Part shown: piece after piece, positions 8,265 through 18,200 of the stretch | Position numbering within the stretch: position 1 is the stretch's first letter | Layout: every line of letters begins with the position of its first letter | From: Halobacterium zhouii | GTDB taxonomy: Archaea; Halobacteriota; Halobacteria; Halobacteriales; Halobacteriaceae | NCBI RefSeq assembly: GCF_021249405.1 | Contig: NZ_CP089593.1 | Coordinates: 186,001 to 250,000, forward strand | Direction: 5' to 3' | DNA: 64,000 bases | Program-made: the position numbers and the translations under genes | The notes under the pieces: generated by a model | Told to the model about the DNA's origin: nothing | The model's input: only the letters and a program-made list of their open reading frames with translations | Database searches by the model: none

Positions 8265-9461
8265 TTACCGACCGCCGACTTTCTTCGTGACTCGGAACTC
8301 TGCGGGTGGACTCAGGATGCCCGCGACGGTGCCCATCGAATGCACGAGCGTGACGACGGGCGCGAGCGGCACCGCGAGCGCCCAGTGGAACTCCGGCGCC
8401 CCGTAGTACGTGATCCCGCGCAGGTACCAGTAGGCGGTGAACGCCGCGAGTCCGAGTGACGCGAGCGTGAACGCCCCGCCGTAGACGACGCCGACGCCGA
8501 GCACGGACAGCGGCACGGCGACGAGCGTGACGATGGGGGAGAGCGCCCACGCGTAGTTTCGGACTCGCGTGAGCACGCGGTAGCGAAGCGGCAGCAGGGA
8601 GGTTGCCTGCAGGTTGCCCGCGGCCCAGCGGCGGCGCTGCTGGAGAATCTCGTAGAGCGTCGGCGGCGCCTCGTTCCGGCAGGTGACGCGACCGAGTTCG
8701 AAGTCGATGTCGAACTGCCGGGCGGCCGCCCACACGAACGCGGTGTCCTCGACGAGCGTCTCGCGGTCCCACGTCACGTCGTCCTCGAGGGACGTGCGGA
8801 CGGCGATGCCGCCGCCCCACGCGAACAGCGGGACCGAGAGGCGAGCGAACGCGCGCTGTTCGATCTGGACGCCCATCCGGTAGACGTCCGCGAGGTAACT
8901 CCACACCGACCCCGTGTGGCGTGGCTGTTCGCGCAACTGGACGACGTCGGCGTCCGGCAGGCCGTCGAACTGCTCGACGATGCTGTCCTCGTCGAGGTAG
9001 AGCGCGTATTCGCGGTCGCAGTCGATGTGCCGGCGCGCCCACTCGATGGCGCGCCCCTTCCGCACGGCCTCGCAGGCGAAGTCGTCGGGAACGGCGTGGA
9101 CCGTCGCGCCCGCCACGTCGATGTCGGCTTCCGCGACGACGTGCACGTCGTCGAGTTCCGCGGGGAGCGAGTCGACGGTCTGCTGGACGACGTCCGCGGC
9201 GTCGATCGTGAGGATGCGGACCTGCACGTCGTCGCCGCCGTGTACTGCTTCGGGTGGTTCGTAGCCGGCGCCGACGACGTACGTCAGGACGAACCAGACG
9301 ACTGCGGTGCCGGCGAACAGTATCGTCGTTCCCCAGAGCGTCGCGACGAAGAGGGTCTGTGCGCTCACCGGCAGGCCGAGTCGGACACCGAAGGCGACGC
9401 CGGCCGTCGCGGCGACGAGCAGGCCGACGACGCCGAGGAGCGCGGGACGTTCTGCGTTCAT
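8265..9461 (-). CDS. Family 2 glycosyltransferase, membrane-bound
   Basis: 398 residues from the ATG at 9461. Two hydrophobic segments at the N-terminus (about 8-28 and 38-60) precede a GT-A domain with LDEDS (nucleotide-sugar/metal site), EDTAF and the QQRRRW motif of processive GT2 enzymes, followed by three or four more transmembrane segments. The layout resembles Egghead/BRE-3 or cellulose-synthase-like GT2 enzymes. It lies between mutS and mutL but on the other strand, so it is not part of a repair operon. Donor and acceptor are unknown; a role in surface glycans or glycolipids is inferred. An upstream frame extension to 9977 overlaps mutL and was rejected. Confidence 0.85.
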   Translation of the reverse strand: MNAERPALLGVVGLLVAATAGVAFGVRLGLPVSAQTLFVATLWGTTILFAGTAVVWFVLTYVVGAGYEPPEAVHGGDDVQVRILTIDAADVVQQTVDSLPAELDDVHVVAEADIDVAGATVHAVPDDFACEAVRKGRAIEWARRHIDCDREYALYLDEDSIVEQFDGLPDADVVQLREQPRHTGSVWSYLADVYRMGVQIEQRAFARLSVPLFAWGGGIAVRTSLEDDVTWDRETLVEDTAFVWAAARQFDIDFELGRVTCRNEAPPTLYEILQQRRRWAAGNLQATSLLPLRYRVLTRVRNYAWALSPIVTLVAVPLSVLGVGVVYGGAFTLASLGLAAFTAYWYLRGITYYGAPEFHWALAVPLAPVVTLVHSMGTVAGILSPPAEFRVTKKVGGR

Positions 9462-9729
9462 TGTACCAGACGGGTAGCCCCACGGCCCCTTCAACGGGGC
9501 AAGCGCTGAACCTGGGTTTCCGGGGCGCTCGACCGAATTAACACGAATTAATCCGGGTGGGCTTGGGCTTTCACCCTGTACGCGACTGGCTGTCGAGTGG
9601 ACGCAGTTCGGCGCGTGCTGCTCGTCGCGCGACAGCAACAGCGCGTGTTCGTCGCCTGCCACAGCAGGGCGCTGTTCGCGACGCCGGGTAGCGGGAGATT
9701 GATACGCGGCCGCTTCGTGGCTGGATGCA

Positions 9730-11748
9730 ATGACGGCAAGCGACCGCATCCGCGAGTTGGACGACGCGACGGTCGCGCAGATCGCGGCGGGCGAGGTGGT
9801 AGAGCGCCCGGCGAGCGTGGTGAAGGAACTCGTGGAGAACAGCCTCGACGCCGACGCGTCGCGCATCGACGTGACCGTCGAGAGCGGCGGCACGGAGGGA
9901 ATCACGGTCGCGGACGACGGCGACGGCATGACGGCCGACGGCCTGCGTTCGGCGGTGCGCCAGCACACCACGAGCAAACTCGGCGACGCATCGGACCTGG
10001 ACGGCGTCGCGACCCTCGGGTTCCGGGGCGAAGCACTCTACACCATCGGCTCCGTGTCGCGGATGACCGTCTCCACGCGCCGCCGGGATGCGGGCGACGC
10101 GGGCGCCGAACTGACGGTCGACCACGGCGACGCTGGCGATGTCCGGTCCGCTGGACGCCCCGCCGGCACGACCGTCGAGGTCCAGGAGTTGTTCGCGGAG
10201 ACGCCGGCGCGCCGGAAGTACCTGAAGCGGGAGGCGACGGAGTTCGCGCACGTCAACCGCGCGGTGACGCGGTACGCGCTCGCGAACCCCGACGTCGCGG
10301 TGTCGCTGACCCACGACGGCCGTGAGGTGTTCGCGACGACGGGCACGGGGGACGTGCGGGACGCTGCGCTCTCGGTGTACGGTCGGGAGGTCGCGCAGTC
10401 GCTCCGCCGCGTCGACGCGGAACTGGGCGACACGTCCGGCGGTGGCGGCGAGACCGATGGAGCCGTCGAGCGCGTTCACGGCTATGTCTCCGACCCCGAG
10501 GTCACGCGGGCGACTCGCGAGTATCTCGCGACGTTCGTGAACGGGCGCTCCGTCCGCGATTCCATCCTGCGAGAGGCCGTGCTGGACGGCTACGGCGGCC
10601 AGCTCGCGAACGACCGTTACCCGTTCGCGGTGCTGTTCGTCGAGGTGGACGGTGTCGACGCGAACGTCCACCCCCGGAAGATGGAGGTGCGCTTCGAGGA
10701 CGAAGCCGGCGTGAAGCGCGCGGTTCGCGACGCCGTCCGGGGCGCCCTCCTGGACTCTGGGCTGGTGCGTTCGCAGGCCCCGCGCGGGAAGTCCAAGCCC
10801 GGTGACGCGCCCGTCTCGCCGGAACGGCGTGATTCCAGCGGCGTGCGCGACTCGGACGGAGTGAGCGACCAGAACGAAGCGGGTGACCCGCGTGCGCAGG
10901 TGGCGAGCGAGAGGCGCGGCAGTTCGCGTTCCGAGGAGACGCGTTCGTCATCGAGCAGCGAATCCACTGGCGCAACCGAGACGACCACCGGTGCGAGCGA
11001 GGCCGAGCACGACACGTCGGGAAGTCGGTTCTCGGAACCGACGGAGAACGCTCGCCTCGTGGACGACGAGGGCGCGTCGGAGCCTGCTGATGCGTCGACG
11101 CCCGCGGACGGGCACGAGTCCGACGACGACTTCGAATCCCTCCCCGACCTTCGGGTACTCGGCCAGTTACAGGACACGTACGTCGTCGCGGAAACCGACG
11201 ACGGACTGGTGCTCGTCGACCAGCACGCGGCGGACGAGCGCGTGCAGTACGAGCGCCTGCGGGAGCGTCTCGACGGCACCTCGCAGTCGCTCGTGCAGTC
11301 CGTCGAACTGAATCTGACGGCGGGCGAAGCGGCGGTGTTCGAGGACGCGCTGCCGGCGCTCCGGGAGTTGGGCTTCGAGGCGTCCTTGGCTGAGCGGACT
11401 GCCATCGTCGAGGCGGTTCCGGCCGTCATCGCGGACGCGCTCGACCCGGAACTGGCTCGGGACGTGCTCGCAGATTTCGTGGCCGACGCCGGCGGTGACC
11501 TGGTAGCGGACGCCGCCGACGAACTGCTCTCCGACATGGCGTGCCGGCCCGCCGTCACCGGGAACACGTCGCTCGCGGAGGGCCGAATCGTCGCGCTGCT
11601 CGACGCGCTGGACGACTGCGAGAACCCGTTCGCGTGCCCGCACGGGCGCCCGACAGTGGTTCGCGTGGACGGCGACGAACTCGCCACGCGCTTCGAGCGG
11701 GACTACCCCGGGCACGGCGGGCGGCGGCGGGAGGATGCGGGGAACTAA
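9730..11748 (+). CDS. mutL: DNA mismatch repair protein MutL with endonuclease motifs
   Basis: 672 residues. The GHKL ATPase motifs are complete: KELVENSLDADA (catalytic Glu33, Asn37), DDGDGM, TSKL and GFRGEAL. An acidic, Ser/Thr-rich linker (about 350-475) is typical of halophilic MutL. The C-terminal domain has DQHAADERVQYE near residue 498, matching the DQHA(x2)E(x4)E metal site of nicking MutL proteins, then MACRPAV and CPHGRP. It should therefore nick the strand after MutS binding, as in organisms without MutH; archaeal strand discrimination is unknown. A weak TATA-like GATTGATAC lies about 25 bases upstream. Confidence 0.95.
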   Translation: MTASDRIRELDDATVAQIAAGEVVERPASVVKELVENSLDADASRIDVTVESGGTEGITVADDGDGMTADGLRSAVRQHTTSKLGDASDLDGVATLGFRGEALYTIGSVSRMTVSTRRRDAGDAGAELTVDHGDAGDVRSAGRPAGTTVEVQELFAETPARRKYLKREATEFAHVNRAVTRYALANPDVAVSLTHDGREVFATTGTGDVRDAALSVYGREVAQSLRRVDAELGDTSGGGGETDGAVERVHGYVSDPEVTRATREYLATFVNGRSVRDSILREAVLDGYGGQLANDRYPFAVLFVEVDGVDANVHPRKMEVRFEDEAGVKRAVRDAVRGALLDSGLVRSQAPRGKSKPGDAPVSPERRDSSGVRDSDGVSDQNEAGDPRAQVASERRGSSRSEETRSSSSSESTGATETTTGASEAEHDTSGSRFSEPTENARLVDDEGASEPADASTPADGHESDDDFESLPDLRVLGQLQDTYVVAETDDGLVLVDQHAADERVQYERLRERLDGTSQSLVQSVELNLTAGEAAVFEDALPALRELGFEASLAERTAIVEAVPAVIADALDPELARDVLADFVADAGGDLVADAADELLSDMACRPAVTGNTSLAEGRIVALLDALDDCENPFACPHGRPTVVRVDGDELATRFERDYPGHGGRRREDAGN

Positions 11749-11772
11749 GCCGCCGCCGTTCCATCCCGGCGT

Positions 11773-12723
11773 ATGGACCTCGTGACGTTCGGCGAGACGA
11801 TGCTTCGCCTCTCGCCGCCCGGTCAGGAGCGCCTCGAGCGCGCGACGGAACTGGAGTTCCGCGCGGCGGGCGCGGAGAGCAATGTCGCGGTCGCTGCGGG
11901 TCGACTCGGCCTCGAGACGACGTGGCTGTCGAAACTCCCCGACAGTCCGCTCGGTCGGAAGGTGACAGCGACCCTGCGCGCGCAGGGCACCGAACCTGCG
12001 GTCGCGTGGAGCGAGTCGGGCAGACAGGGCGTCTACTTCCTCGAACAGGCCGGCGAGCCGCGAGGGACGAACGTCGTCTACGACCGTACGGACGCGGCGG
12101 TGACGACGGCGACGCCCGCGGATCTCGACGTGTCGAGGGTCGAGGCGGCGGACTACTTCTTCACGAGTGGCATCACGCCCGCGCTGTCCGCGACGCTCGC
12201 GGACACCACGCGGGACCTGCTGGCGCGCGCCCGGGAGTCGGGCGCGACGACGGCACTCGACGTGAATTATCGGTCGAAACTGTGGGACTCGACGACGGCG
12301 CGAGCGGAACTTGAGTCGCTGTTCCCGCACGTGGACGTGTTGTTCGTCGCGAGACGGGACGCCCGACGGGTTCTGGACCGCGAGGGTGATGCGCCAGCGA
12401 TCGCGCGCGGTCTCAGCGAGGATTTCGACTTCGGGACGGTGGTGGTGACGCGCGGTGAAGACGGTGCAGTCGCCTTCCACGGCGGTGAGACGGTCGAACA
12501 GTCGGTGTTCGAGGCGGAGACGCACGACGCGGTCGGCACCGGGGACGCGTTCGTCGGCGGCTACATCGCGCGGCGAGCGCAGGGCGGGGACATCGTTGAC
12601 GCACTCGAGTGGGGCGCGGCGACGGCCGCACTCAAGCGGACGATTCCAGGCGACGTCGCACTGGTGACGCCGGCGGAGGTCGACGCCGTGTTAGACGGTA
12701 ACACTGCGGATATCGACCGTTGA
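11773..12723 (+). CDS. kdgK: 2-keto-3-deoxygluconate (KDG) kinase, PfkB family
   Basis: 316 residues. The PfkB signatures are visible: FGETMLRLSPPG at the start, a Gly-rich AAGAESNVAVAAGRLG, DVNYRSKLW in the sugar/ATP cleft and the C-terminal AVGTGDAFVGGY with the catalytic Asp. This set is typical of haloarchaeal KDG/KDGal kinases, which phosphorylate 2-keto-3-deoxygluconate in the semi-phosphorylative Entner-Doudoroff pathway. A dehydratase that makes the substrate (25414-26565) lies in the same window. It starts 24 bp after mutL, so read-through transcription is possible. A ribokinase-like role cannot be excluded without comparison. Confidence 0.85.
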   Translation: MDLVTFGETMLRLSPPGQERLERATELEFRAAGAESNVAVAAGRLGLETTWLSKLPDSPLGRKVTATLRAQGTEPAVAWSESGRQGVYFLEQAGEPRGTNVVYDRTDAAVTTATPADLDVSRVEAADYFFTSGITPALSATLADTTRDLLARARESGATTALDVNYRSKLWDSTTARAELESLFPHVDVLFVARRDARRVLDREGDAPAIARGLSEDFDFGTVVVTRGEDGAVAFHGGETVEQSVFEAETHDAVGTGDAFVGGYIARRAQGGDIVDALEWGAATAALKRTIPGDVALVTPAEVDAVLDGNTADIDR

Positions 12724-12791
12724 TATCCGGTTCCGCTTCCAACAGGTGGCCACAAAATGTTTTCAAAGGGCTTGGTAAGTGAGGGACACCG

Positions 12792-13973
12792 ATGTCACGT
12801 AAAGCAATCGCGGTGGTGCTGACGGTACTGATTGCCGTCAGTGCCGTGCCGACGGCAGCGATGGCGACAGCTAGTAACGCGCAGAAACAGGAGGCGTCCG
12901 CGTACACCGGAACGCACGTCCAGTTCGACGTCAAGCAGAACGCGGTCGTCGACTACCAGGTCGGCGGAACGACGATGCTGGACAGCGTGAAGGTCCAGGC
13001 CGGGTCGTCCGGTGACACCGGCGGACTCTTCGGGGGGAGTCTTTCGCTCTCCTCGGTGACGTCCATCGAGGGGAGTGCGCTCAGCCTCGACGCGACGGCG
13101 AACGCGGAGGCGACCATCTCCGCCTCCGGGTCCGCGAAGATGAAGGCCCACGACAACAGCCACGGCATCCTCGTCGTGAAGTCCGGCGAGAACAAGCAGG
13201 TCGTGGTCGCCAACGTCTCCTCGGGCGCGTCGGCGTCCGCGGAGTCCGACCAGCAGGTGTCCGTGACCACGGAGAGCGGCACGAAGGGCACGTTCATCGT
13301 GGTCGGCGAGGGCTCGGTCACCGTCAACGAGAACGGTAACGTGTCCGCGAAACTCCAGGCGAACTCGAAACTCGTCTTCCGGGCGTACCCGGACAGCAAG
13401 TCCGACCAGGCCGAGCAGAACGAGAAGCTCATCGCGTCCGGCAAGGTCGCCGGCGAGGTGTACGTCGAAAAGCAGGACGGCAAGATGGTGACCGACACCG
13501 TCGCGTACACCCAGAAGACCTCCGTGAAGGCCGAGCAGTCCGCCGAGAGCACGGTGAAGATGACCGTCGAGCGGTCCGCATCGAAGGGCAAGATCGTCAT
13601 CACGAGCGTCTCCGAGGCGGCGGTCGGCTCGACCTCGAACATGAACGTGACCGTGGACGGCGAGGCGGCCGCGAAGGTCTCCTCGTACAGCAAACTCAAG
13701 GGCGCTATCGGTAGCGACTCCTCTGCGTACATGGTCAAGCAGGCGTCCAGCGCCTCCGCGAAGGCGCAGGTGTACGTCGCCATCAACCACTTCTCGACGA
13801 AGACGGTGAAGATGTCCGGCAACGGCAGCGGCGACAACGCCGATTCCGGCAACACGAGCGACGGCAGTGACGGCAGCAGCGGTTCCTCGGGCGGCAGCGT
13901 GCCCGGCTTCGGCATCGGCGCCGCGCTCGTCGCAGCGCTCGGCGCTGCGCTCCTCGCCTACCGCCGACAGTAA
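12792..13973 (+). CDS. Secreted surface protein with PGF-CTERM anchor
   Basis: 393 residues. Residues 1-26 form a Sec signal peptide (basic start, hydrophobic core, AMA before the mature part). The mature part is a repetitive, Ser/Ala/Val/Lys-rich beta-type sequence without Cys. At about 345-369 comes a Gly/Ser/Asp linker, then PGFG followed by a hydrophobic helix and the ending AYRRQ. This is the PGF-CTERM sorting signal processed by archaeosortase ArtA, which in Haloferax couples cleavage to lipid attachment. Unlike most neighbours the protein is not strongly acidic and has many Lys residues. Function unknown; no archaeosortase is in the window. Confidence 0.85.
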   Translation: MSRKAIAVVLTVLIAVSAVPTAAMATASNAQKQEASAYTGTHVQFDVKQNAVVDYQVGGTTMLDSVKVQAGSSGDTGGLFGGSLSLSSVTSIEGSALSLDATANAEATISASGSAKMKAHDNSHGILVVKSGENKQVVVANVSSGASASAESDQQVSVTTESGTKGTFIVVGEGSVTVNENGNVSAKLQANSKLVFRAYPDSKSDQAEQNEKLIASGKVAGEVYVEKQDGKMVTDTVAYTQKTSVKAEQSAESTVKMTVERSASKGKIVITSVSEAAVGSTSNMNVTVDGEAAAKVSSYSKLKGAIGSDSSAYMVKQASSASAKAQVYVAINHFSTKTVKMSGNGSGDNADSGNTSDGSDGSSGSSGGSVPGFGIGAALVAALGAALLAYRRQ

Positions 13974-13985
13974 CGACGCGCGGAC

Positions 13986-14030
13986 GATTCAGCAGTTGAC
14001 AACTCAGCAGTTGGCGATTCAGCGGTTCGG
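13986..14030. repeat. 15-bp tandem repeat, 3 copies, after a stop codon
   Basis: Three units of 15 bp (GATTCAGCAGTTGAC at 13986-14000, AACTCAGCAGTTGGC at 14001-14015, GATTCAGCGGTTCGG at 14016-14030) begin 12 bases after the TAA of the PGF-CTERM gene. Confidence 0.8.
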
Positions 14031-14134
14031 GCAGTCGGCGAGCGATTGACGAACGAGTCATCCGCATTCTTCTTCGTGCGTATCGTCGCCCCCAGCGTCG
14101 GCTGTACCGAACTGGCCGGCTTCGATACGCGCAG

Positions 14135-14956
14135 TCAGTCAGCGGAGCCGACCGCACACCCCTCGGTGTACTCGACGTCCTCGACGGAGTCGATGGCGGG
14201 GTCCTCGCCGCAAACCGGACACGCTGGATTCCGCTGGACGGGCACCTCCTCGAAGGTCATCGCGTCGGCGTCGTAGAACAGCAAGCGCCCCGTCAACAGG
14301 TCGCCCCTGTCGAGCAGCGACTTCACGCACTCCGTGGCCTGCACGCAGCCCATCGTCCCCGGGAGTACGCCGAGCACGCCCGCCGTCGCGCAGTCTGGAA
14401 TCGTACCTTCTGGTGGCGCTTCGGGGAACAGACACCGGTAGCACGCGCTGTCGGGCGTGACCGTGATGGCCTGCCCCTCGAAGCGGTAGATGGCGGCGTG
14501 ACTGAACGGAATCCCGCGGAGCACGCAGGCGTCGTTGACGAGGTAGCGCGTCGCGAAGTTGTCCGAGCAGTCCACGACGAAGTCCACGCCCTCCAGGAAC
14601 TCCGCGACGTTCGACTGGTCGAGTCGCGTCTCGTGGGCCTGCACCTCGATGTCGGGATTCAGGTTCTCCACGTAGCTCTTCGCGCTCTCGGCCTTCGGCA
14701 CGCCGACATCCGAATCCGCGTGAATGATCTGGCGCTGGAGGTTCGAGCGCTCCACTGCGTCGTCGTCCACGATGCGGAGCGTGCCGACGCCCGCCGCCGC
14801 GAGATACTGGATGACCGGCGCGCCGAGGCCGCCCGCGCCCACCACGAGCACGTCCGAATCGAGCAGGCGCTGTTGGCCCTCCGGCCCGACGCCGTCCATG
14901 ATGATGTGGCGGGAGTAGCGGTCGAGTTCCACCGGGTCGAGGTCCAGCCCGGACAT
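14135..14956 (-). CDS. ubaA: E1-like ubiquitin-activating/MoeB-ThiF family enzyme
   Basis: 273 residues. The nucleotide fold is seen in VLVVGAGGLGAPV near residue 37, then DDDAVERSNLQRQ (ATP/arginine finger region), DCSDNFATRY, and two zinc-binding CxxC pairs (CYRC and CPVC). A Cys in the crossover loop (IPDCATAG) is the likely thioester-forming residue. In Haloferax the single E1-like enzyme UbaA adenylates SAMP ubiquitin-like modifiers for protein tagging and supplies sulfur for molybdopterin and tRNA thiolation; the same role is inferred. It covers the full family length, with no lost motif. Confidence 0.9.
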   Translation of the reverse strand: MSGLDLDPVELDRYSRHIIMDGVGPEGQQRLLDSDVLVVGAGGLGAPVIQYLAAAGVGTLRIVDDDAVERSNLQRQIIHADSDVGVPKAESAKSYVENLNPDIEVQAHETRLDQSNVAEFLEGVDFVVDCSDNFATRYLVNDACVLRGIPFSHAAIYRFEGQAITVTPDSACYRCLFPEAPPEGTIPDCATAGVLGVLPGTMGCVQATECVKSLLDRGDLLTGRLLFYDADAMTFEEVPVQRNPACPVCGEDPAIDSVEDVEYTEGCAVGSAD

Positions 14957-15044
14957 ACGCGGAGAGACGGAGCGAGCGCGGGTAAGCGTTTTCGTCAGCA
15001 GGAACTGGAGTGGGAGCTGAGAGACGACAATCTCTCGAAACAGC

Positions 15045-15190
15045 CGTCTGAAAGCCCTCGGGCCTCTCGCGCACGCTCACCGGCATATCGCTCGCTACGC
15101 TCGCGATAGTGGTCGGTGATGCGTGCACGGGCTTCGCCCGCGAGACGCCCTCGCCCTTTCAATCCGCCAGGGGTACCGGCTGTGTCGCCG
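15045..15190 (-). repeat. Hairpin-rich dispersed element, copy B
   Basis: Between the FAD/Fe-S oxidase stop (15223) and the ubaA start (14956). On the minus strand it begins GGCGACACAGCCGGT, continues through GGATTGAAAGGGCGAGG, then hairpins (such as CGGGCTTCGCCCG near 15128-15140 and ATATCGC...GCGATA near 15090-15112), and ends with CCCGAGGGCTTTCAG. The two cores match copy A at 1681-1899 with one or two changes while the middle is unrelated. Both copies lie directly after a minus-strand stop codon. Confidence 0.7.
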
Positions 15191-15222
15191 GCAGAAATTG
15201 GATTGATGGCTGAATCGCTGGC

Positions 15223-18200
15223 TCAGTCGAGTGCGTCCGCGAGCTTCTCCACGGGATGCGGCGGCCGTCCCTCCCCTTCGCGGTCGCCCAGTTGCGTGCG
15301 GCAGGACTCGCCCGGCGCGACCACGGTGTCGGCGTCGCTATCTTCCACTTGCTCGAACAACAGGCGGCCGATAGCGCGACTCATCGAATAGTGTTCGGCC
15401 TCGTAGCCGAAGGAGCCAGCCATCCCGCAACACCCCGAATCCAGGGGGTCGACGGCGTAGCCCGCGCGCCGCAGCACGCCGACCGCGTGGTGGTCCTTCT
15501 TCGTCGCCTTCTGGTGGCAGTGGCCGTGGTAGGTCAGCGAGTCGCCTGGTGTTTCCCACTCCACGTCGTCGCCGAGGCGGAACGTGTCGAGGTACTCGCA
15601 GACTCCGTAGGTGTTGTCGGCGACCACCTCGACGTCCTCGCCGGAGCAGAGGTCGAGCAGATCGCTCTGGAACATCACGGCGTCCGAGGGCTCCGGCACG
15701 ACGACGTCCCAGCCGTCTGCGACGCGCGGCGCGAGTTCCGCGACGTTCGCCCTGGCGGTGTCCCGGGCCTGCTCGACGAATCCCTTGGAGTGGGCGGGGC
15801 GGCCGCTGTCGGTGCGGTCGGCGACGCGGACGTGGACGCCCGTGGCTTCGAGTACGCGCACGACGGCCTTCCCGACCTCGGGGTTGGCGTAGTTCGTGTA
15901 CGTGTCCGCGAACAGGACGACGCGGCGCTCGGCGTCCTCGCGAGCGACCGCAGCACCGCGCTCGCGGAACCAGTCCTGGAAGGATTCGGAAGCGAACTCG
16001 GGAAGCGAGCGCTCCCGGGCGATGCCGAGCGTGCGCTCTAAGAACGCCCGAGCGCCCGGGAGGTCCGGAAGCCGGTTCGCGAGCGGGGCGAAGCGACTTC
16101 CCCACTTCGCGAGTTCGTCGACGTTCGCGAACACGCGTTCACGGAGATTCGCGCCGTCGCGCTGGTGGCGGGCGTGACTCACCTCGGTCTTGAGTTTCGC
16201 CATGTCCACCTCGCTCGGGCAGTCACGCGCGCAGCCCTTGCAGCCGATGCAGAGGTCCATGATTTCGTCGGCGAATTCGTCGGTGAACTGCTCGTTCGGG
16301 AGGTCGCCGCTCATCGCCTGCCGGAGCGCGTTCGCGCGACCCCGCGTGGACAGCGACTCCTCCTCGGCGGCGCGATAGGTCGGACACATCACGCCGCCTT
16401 CAGACTGCTTCGTCCGACAGCCGCCACAGCCGTGGCAGAGCTCCGCCATGCCCTGCATCCCGTTGTCGTTCTGCCAGTTCAGCGCCGGGTCGAAGCCGCC
16501 GTCGGACTCGCTTCGCTCGCCCGACGAGCCTCCGCTCGCGCTACTCGCGGAGACCGCCTCGAACTCGTAGCCCGGGTCGAAGCGCAGGTTCTCGGTCATC
16601 GAGACGTCCCCGCAGACCTGCCCCGGGTTCAGCAGCCAGTCCGGGTCGAAGGCGGTCTTGAGGTCGCGGAAGACGCCCCAGAGGCGGTCGCCGTACAGTT
16701 TCCGGTTCCACTGGGTTCGCGCGCGGCCGTCGCCGTGCTCCCCGGAGACGCTGCCGCCGTACTCGACGACGAGGTCGGTGACGCGGTCCGCGATGTCCCG
16801 CATCGCCTCGACGCCGGAGACGTCCTTCGTGCTCACGAGCGGGCGGACGTGCAGGACGCCAGGGCCGGCGTGCGCGTAGAACGACGCGAACGTGTCGTGG
16901 TCCGCGAGAATCTTCTGGAAGTCCGCGACGTAGTCGGCGAGGTGTTCCGGTGGCACCGCACAGTCCTCGATGAACGAGATGTGCTTCTCGTCGCTCGTGC
17001 GCGAGAGCAGGATGGGGAGGCCGGCCTTCCGGAGTTTCCAGAAGCGCTCCTGGGTGGCGTCGTCGTGGGCTTCGAGGGCGTCAAAGGCGTGGTCGCCAAC
17101 CCGATCCGCGAGCAACTCGTCTATCTTCGCCACGCCCTCGTCCTCGCTGTCGGCGTAGAACTCCACGAGCAGCGCGGCCTCGGTCCCGTCCGGCAGCATC
17201 GCCGCGACGTCCGCAAACTCCGCAGTGTTCCGCGCGAGGTCCAGCAGGACGTCGTCGACCAGTTCGACGGCCGCCGCGTCGTGGTCGAGAATGGCCGGCA
17301 CGTCCCGCATCGCGGCGTCCAGGCTGTCGTACGCGAGCAGCGCCGCACTCGTCGTCTCCGGCACGGGTTCGAGTGCGACGGTCGCCTCCGTAATTACTGC
17401 GAGCGTCCCCTCGCTCCCGGCGAGCAATCGCGCGAGGTTGACGGTAGCGTCCGGGTCCTGTTGTGCTTCGCGCGCCTCCTCGACGAGCGCGTCGAGGTTG
17501 TACCCGGAGACGTTGCGCTTCAGGTCGGGGTACTGGGCCTCGACCTCACCGGCCTCCTCCTCGACGATGCGCAGGACCTCGGCGTAGACGCGCTCTAGCA
17601 GCGCGCCATCCTGATTTGCACCGTCTCGGAGCTCCGTGAGCGTCACCTCGCCGAGCGTCGTGACGGTGCCGTCCGCGAGCACCACCTCACAGGACTCGAC
17701 GTAGGCGTCCGTCTTCCCGTACTGGAGGCTATGCGCGCCGGTGGAGTTGTTCCCGATGGCGCCGCCGAGCGCGCTCCGGTCGCCCGCCGCGGGGTCCGGC
17801 GCGAACTTCAGGCCGAACTCGCTGGTCGCCTCGTTCAGGTCGCTCAGAACGACACCCGCCTCTGCGCGCGCTGTCGCCGCCTCTGCGTCGACTTCCTCGA
17901 CGGCGTCCATGTAGCGCGTGAAATCCAGCACTACGGCCTCGTTGACCGCCTGCCCCGCGAGACTCGTCCCGCCGCCCCGGGGCAACACGGGTATCTCGCG
18001 GGCCGCGCAGTAGGACACGACGCTCGACACGTCCTCGGTGGACGCCGGGAACACCACGCCGACCGGCGTCACCTCGTAGGCGCTCGCGTCCGTCGCGTAC
18101 AGCTCCCGCGAGTAGTCGTCGAAGCGCACGTCGCCCGCGACGCGCTCGTCGAGGGCCGCTTCGAGGCCCGGGCGTTCCGTCTCCCCTCCCCGGTAGTCGT

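Noticed and set aside
9571..10671. Minus-strand frame of 366 codons opposite mutL
   Set aside because: Arg/Val-rich shadow; mutL has complete ATPase motifs over the same bases.
14139..15128. Minus-strand frame of 329 codons overlapping ubaA
   Set aside because: Arg-rich +1 shadow of ubaA that begins inside the dispersed element; ubaA has the full E1 motifs.
15149..15166. CRISPR-like GATTGAAAG within the dispersed element
   Set aside because: Only single copies at two distant places, no spacer-repeat order and no cas genes in the window.
16165..17598. Long open frame opposite the FAD/Fe-S oxidase
   Set aside because: Composition of a shadow frame and no recognisable domain; the opposite strand has all expected motifs.
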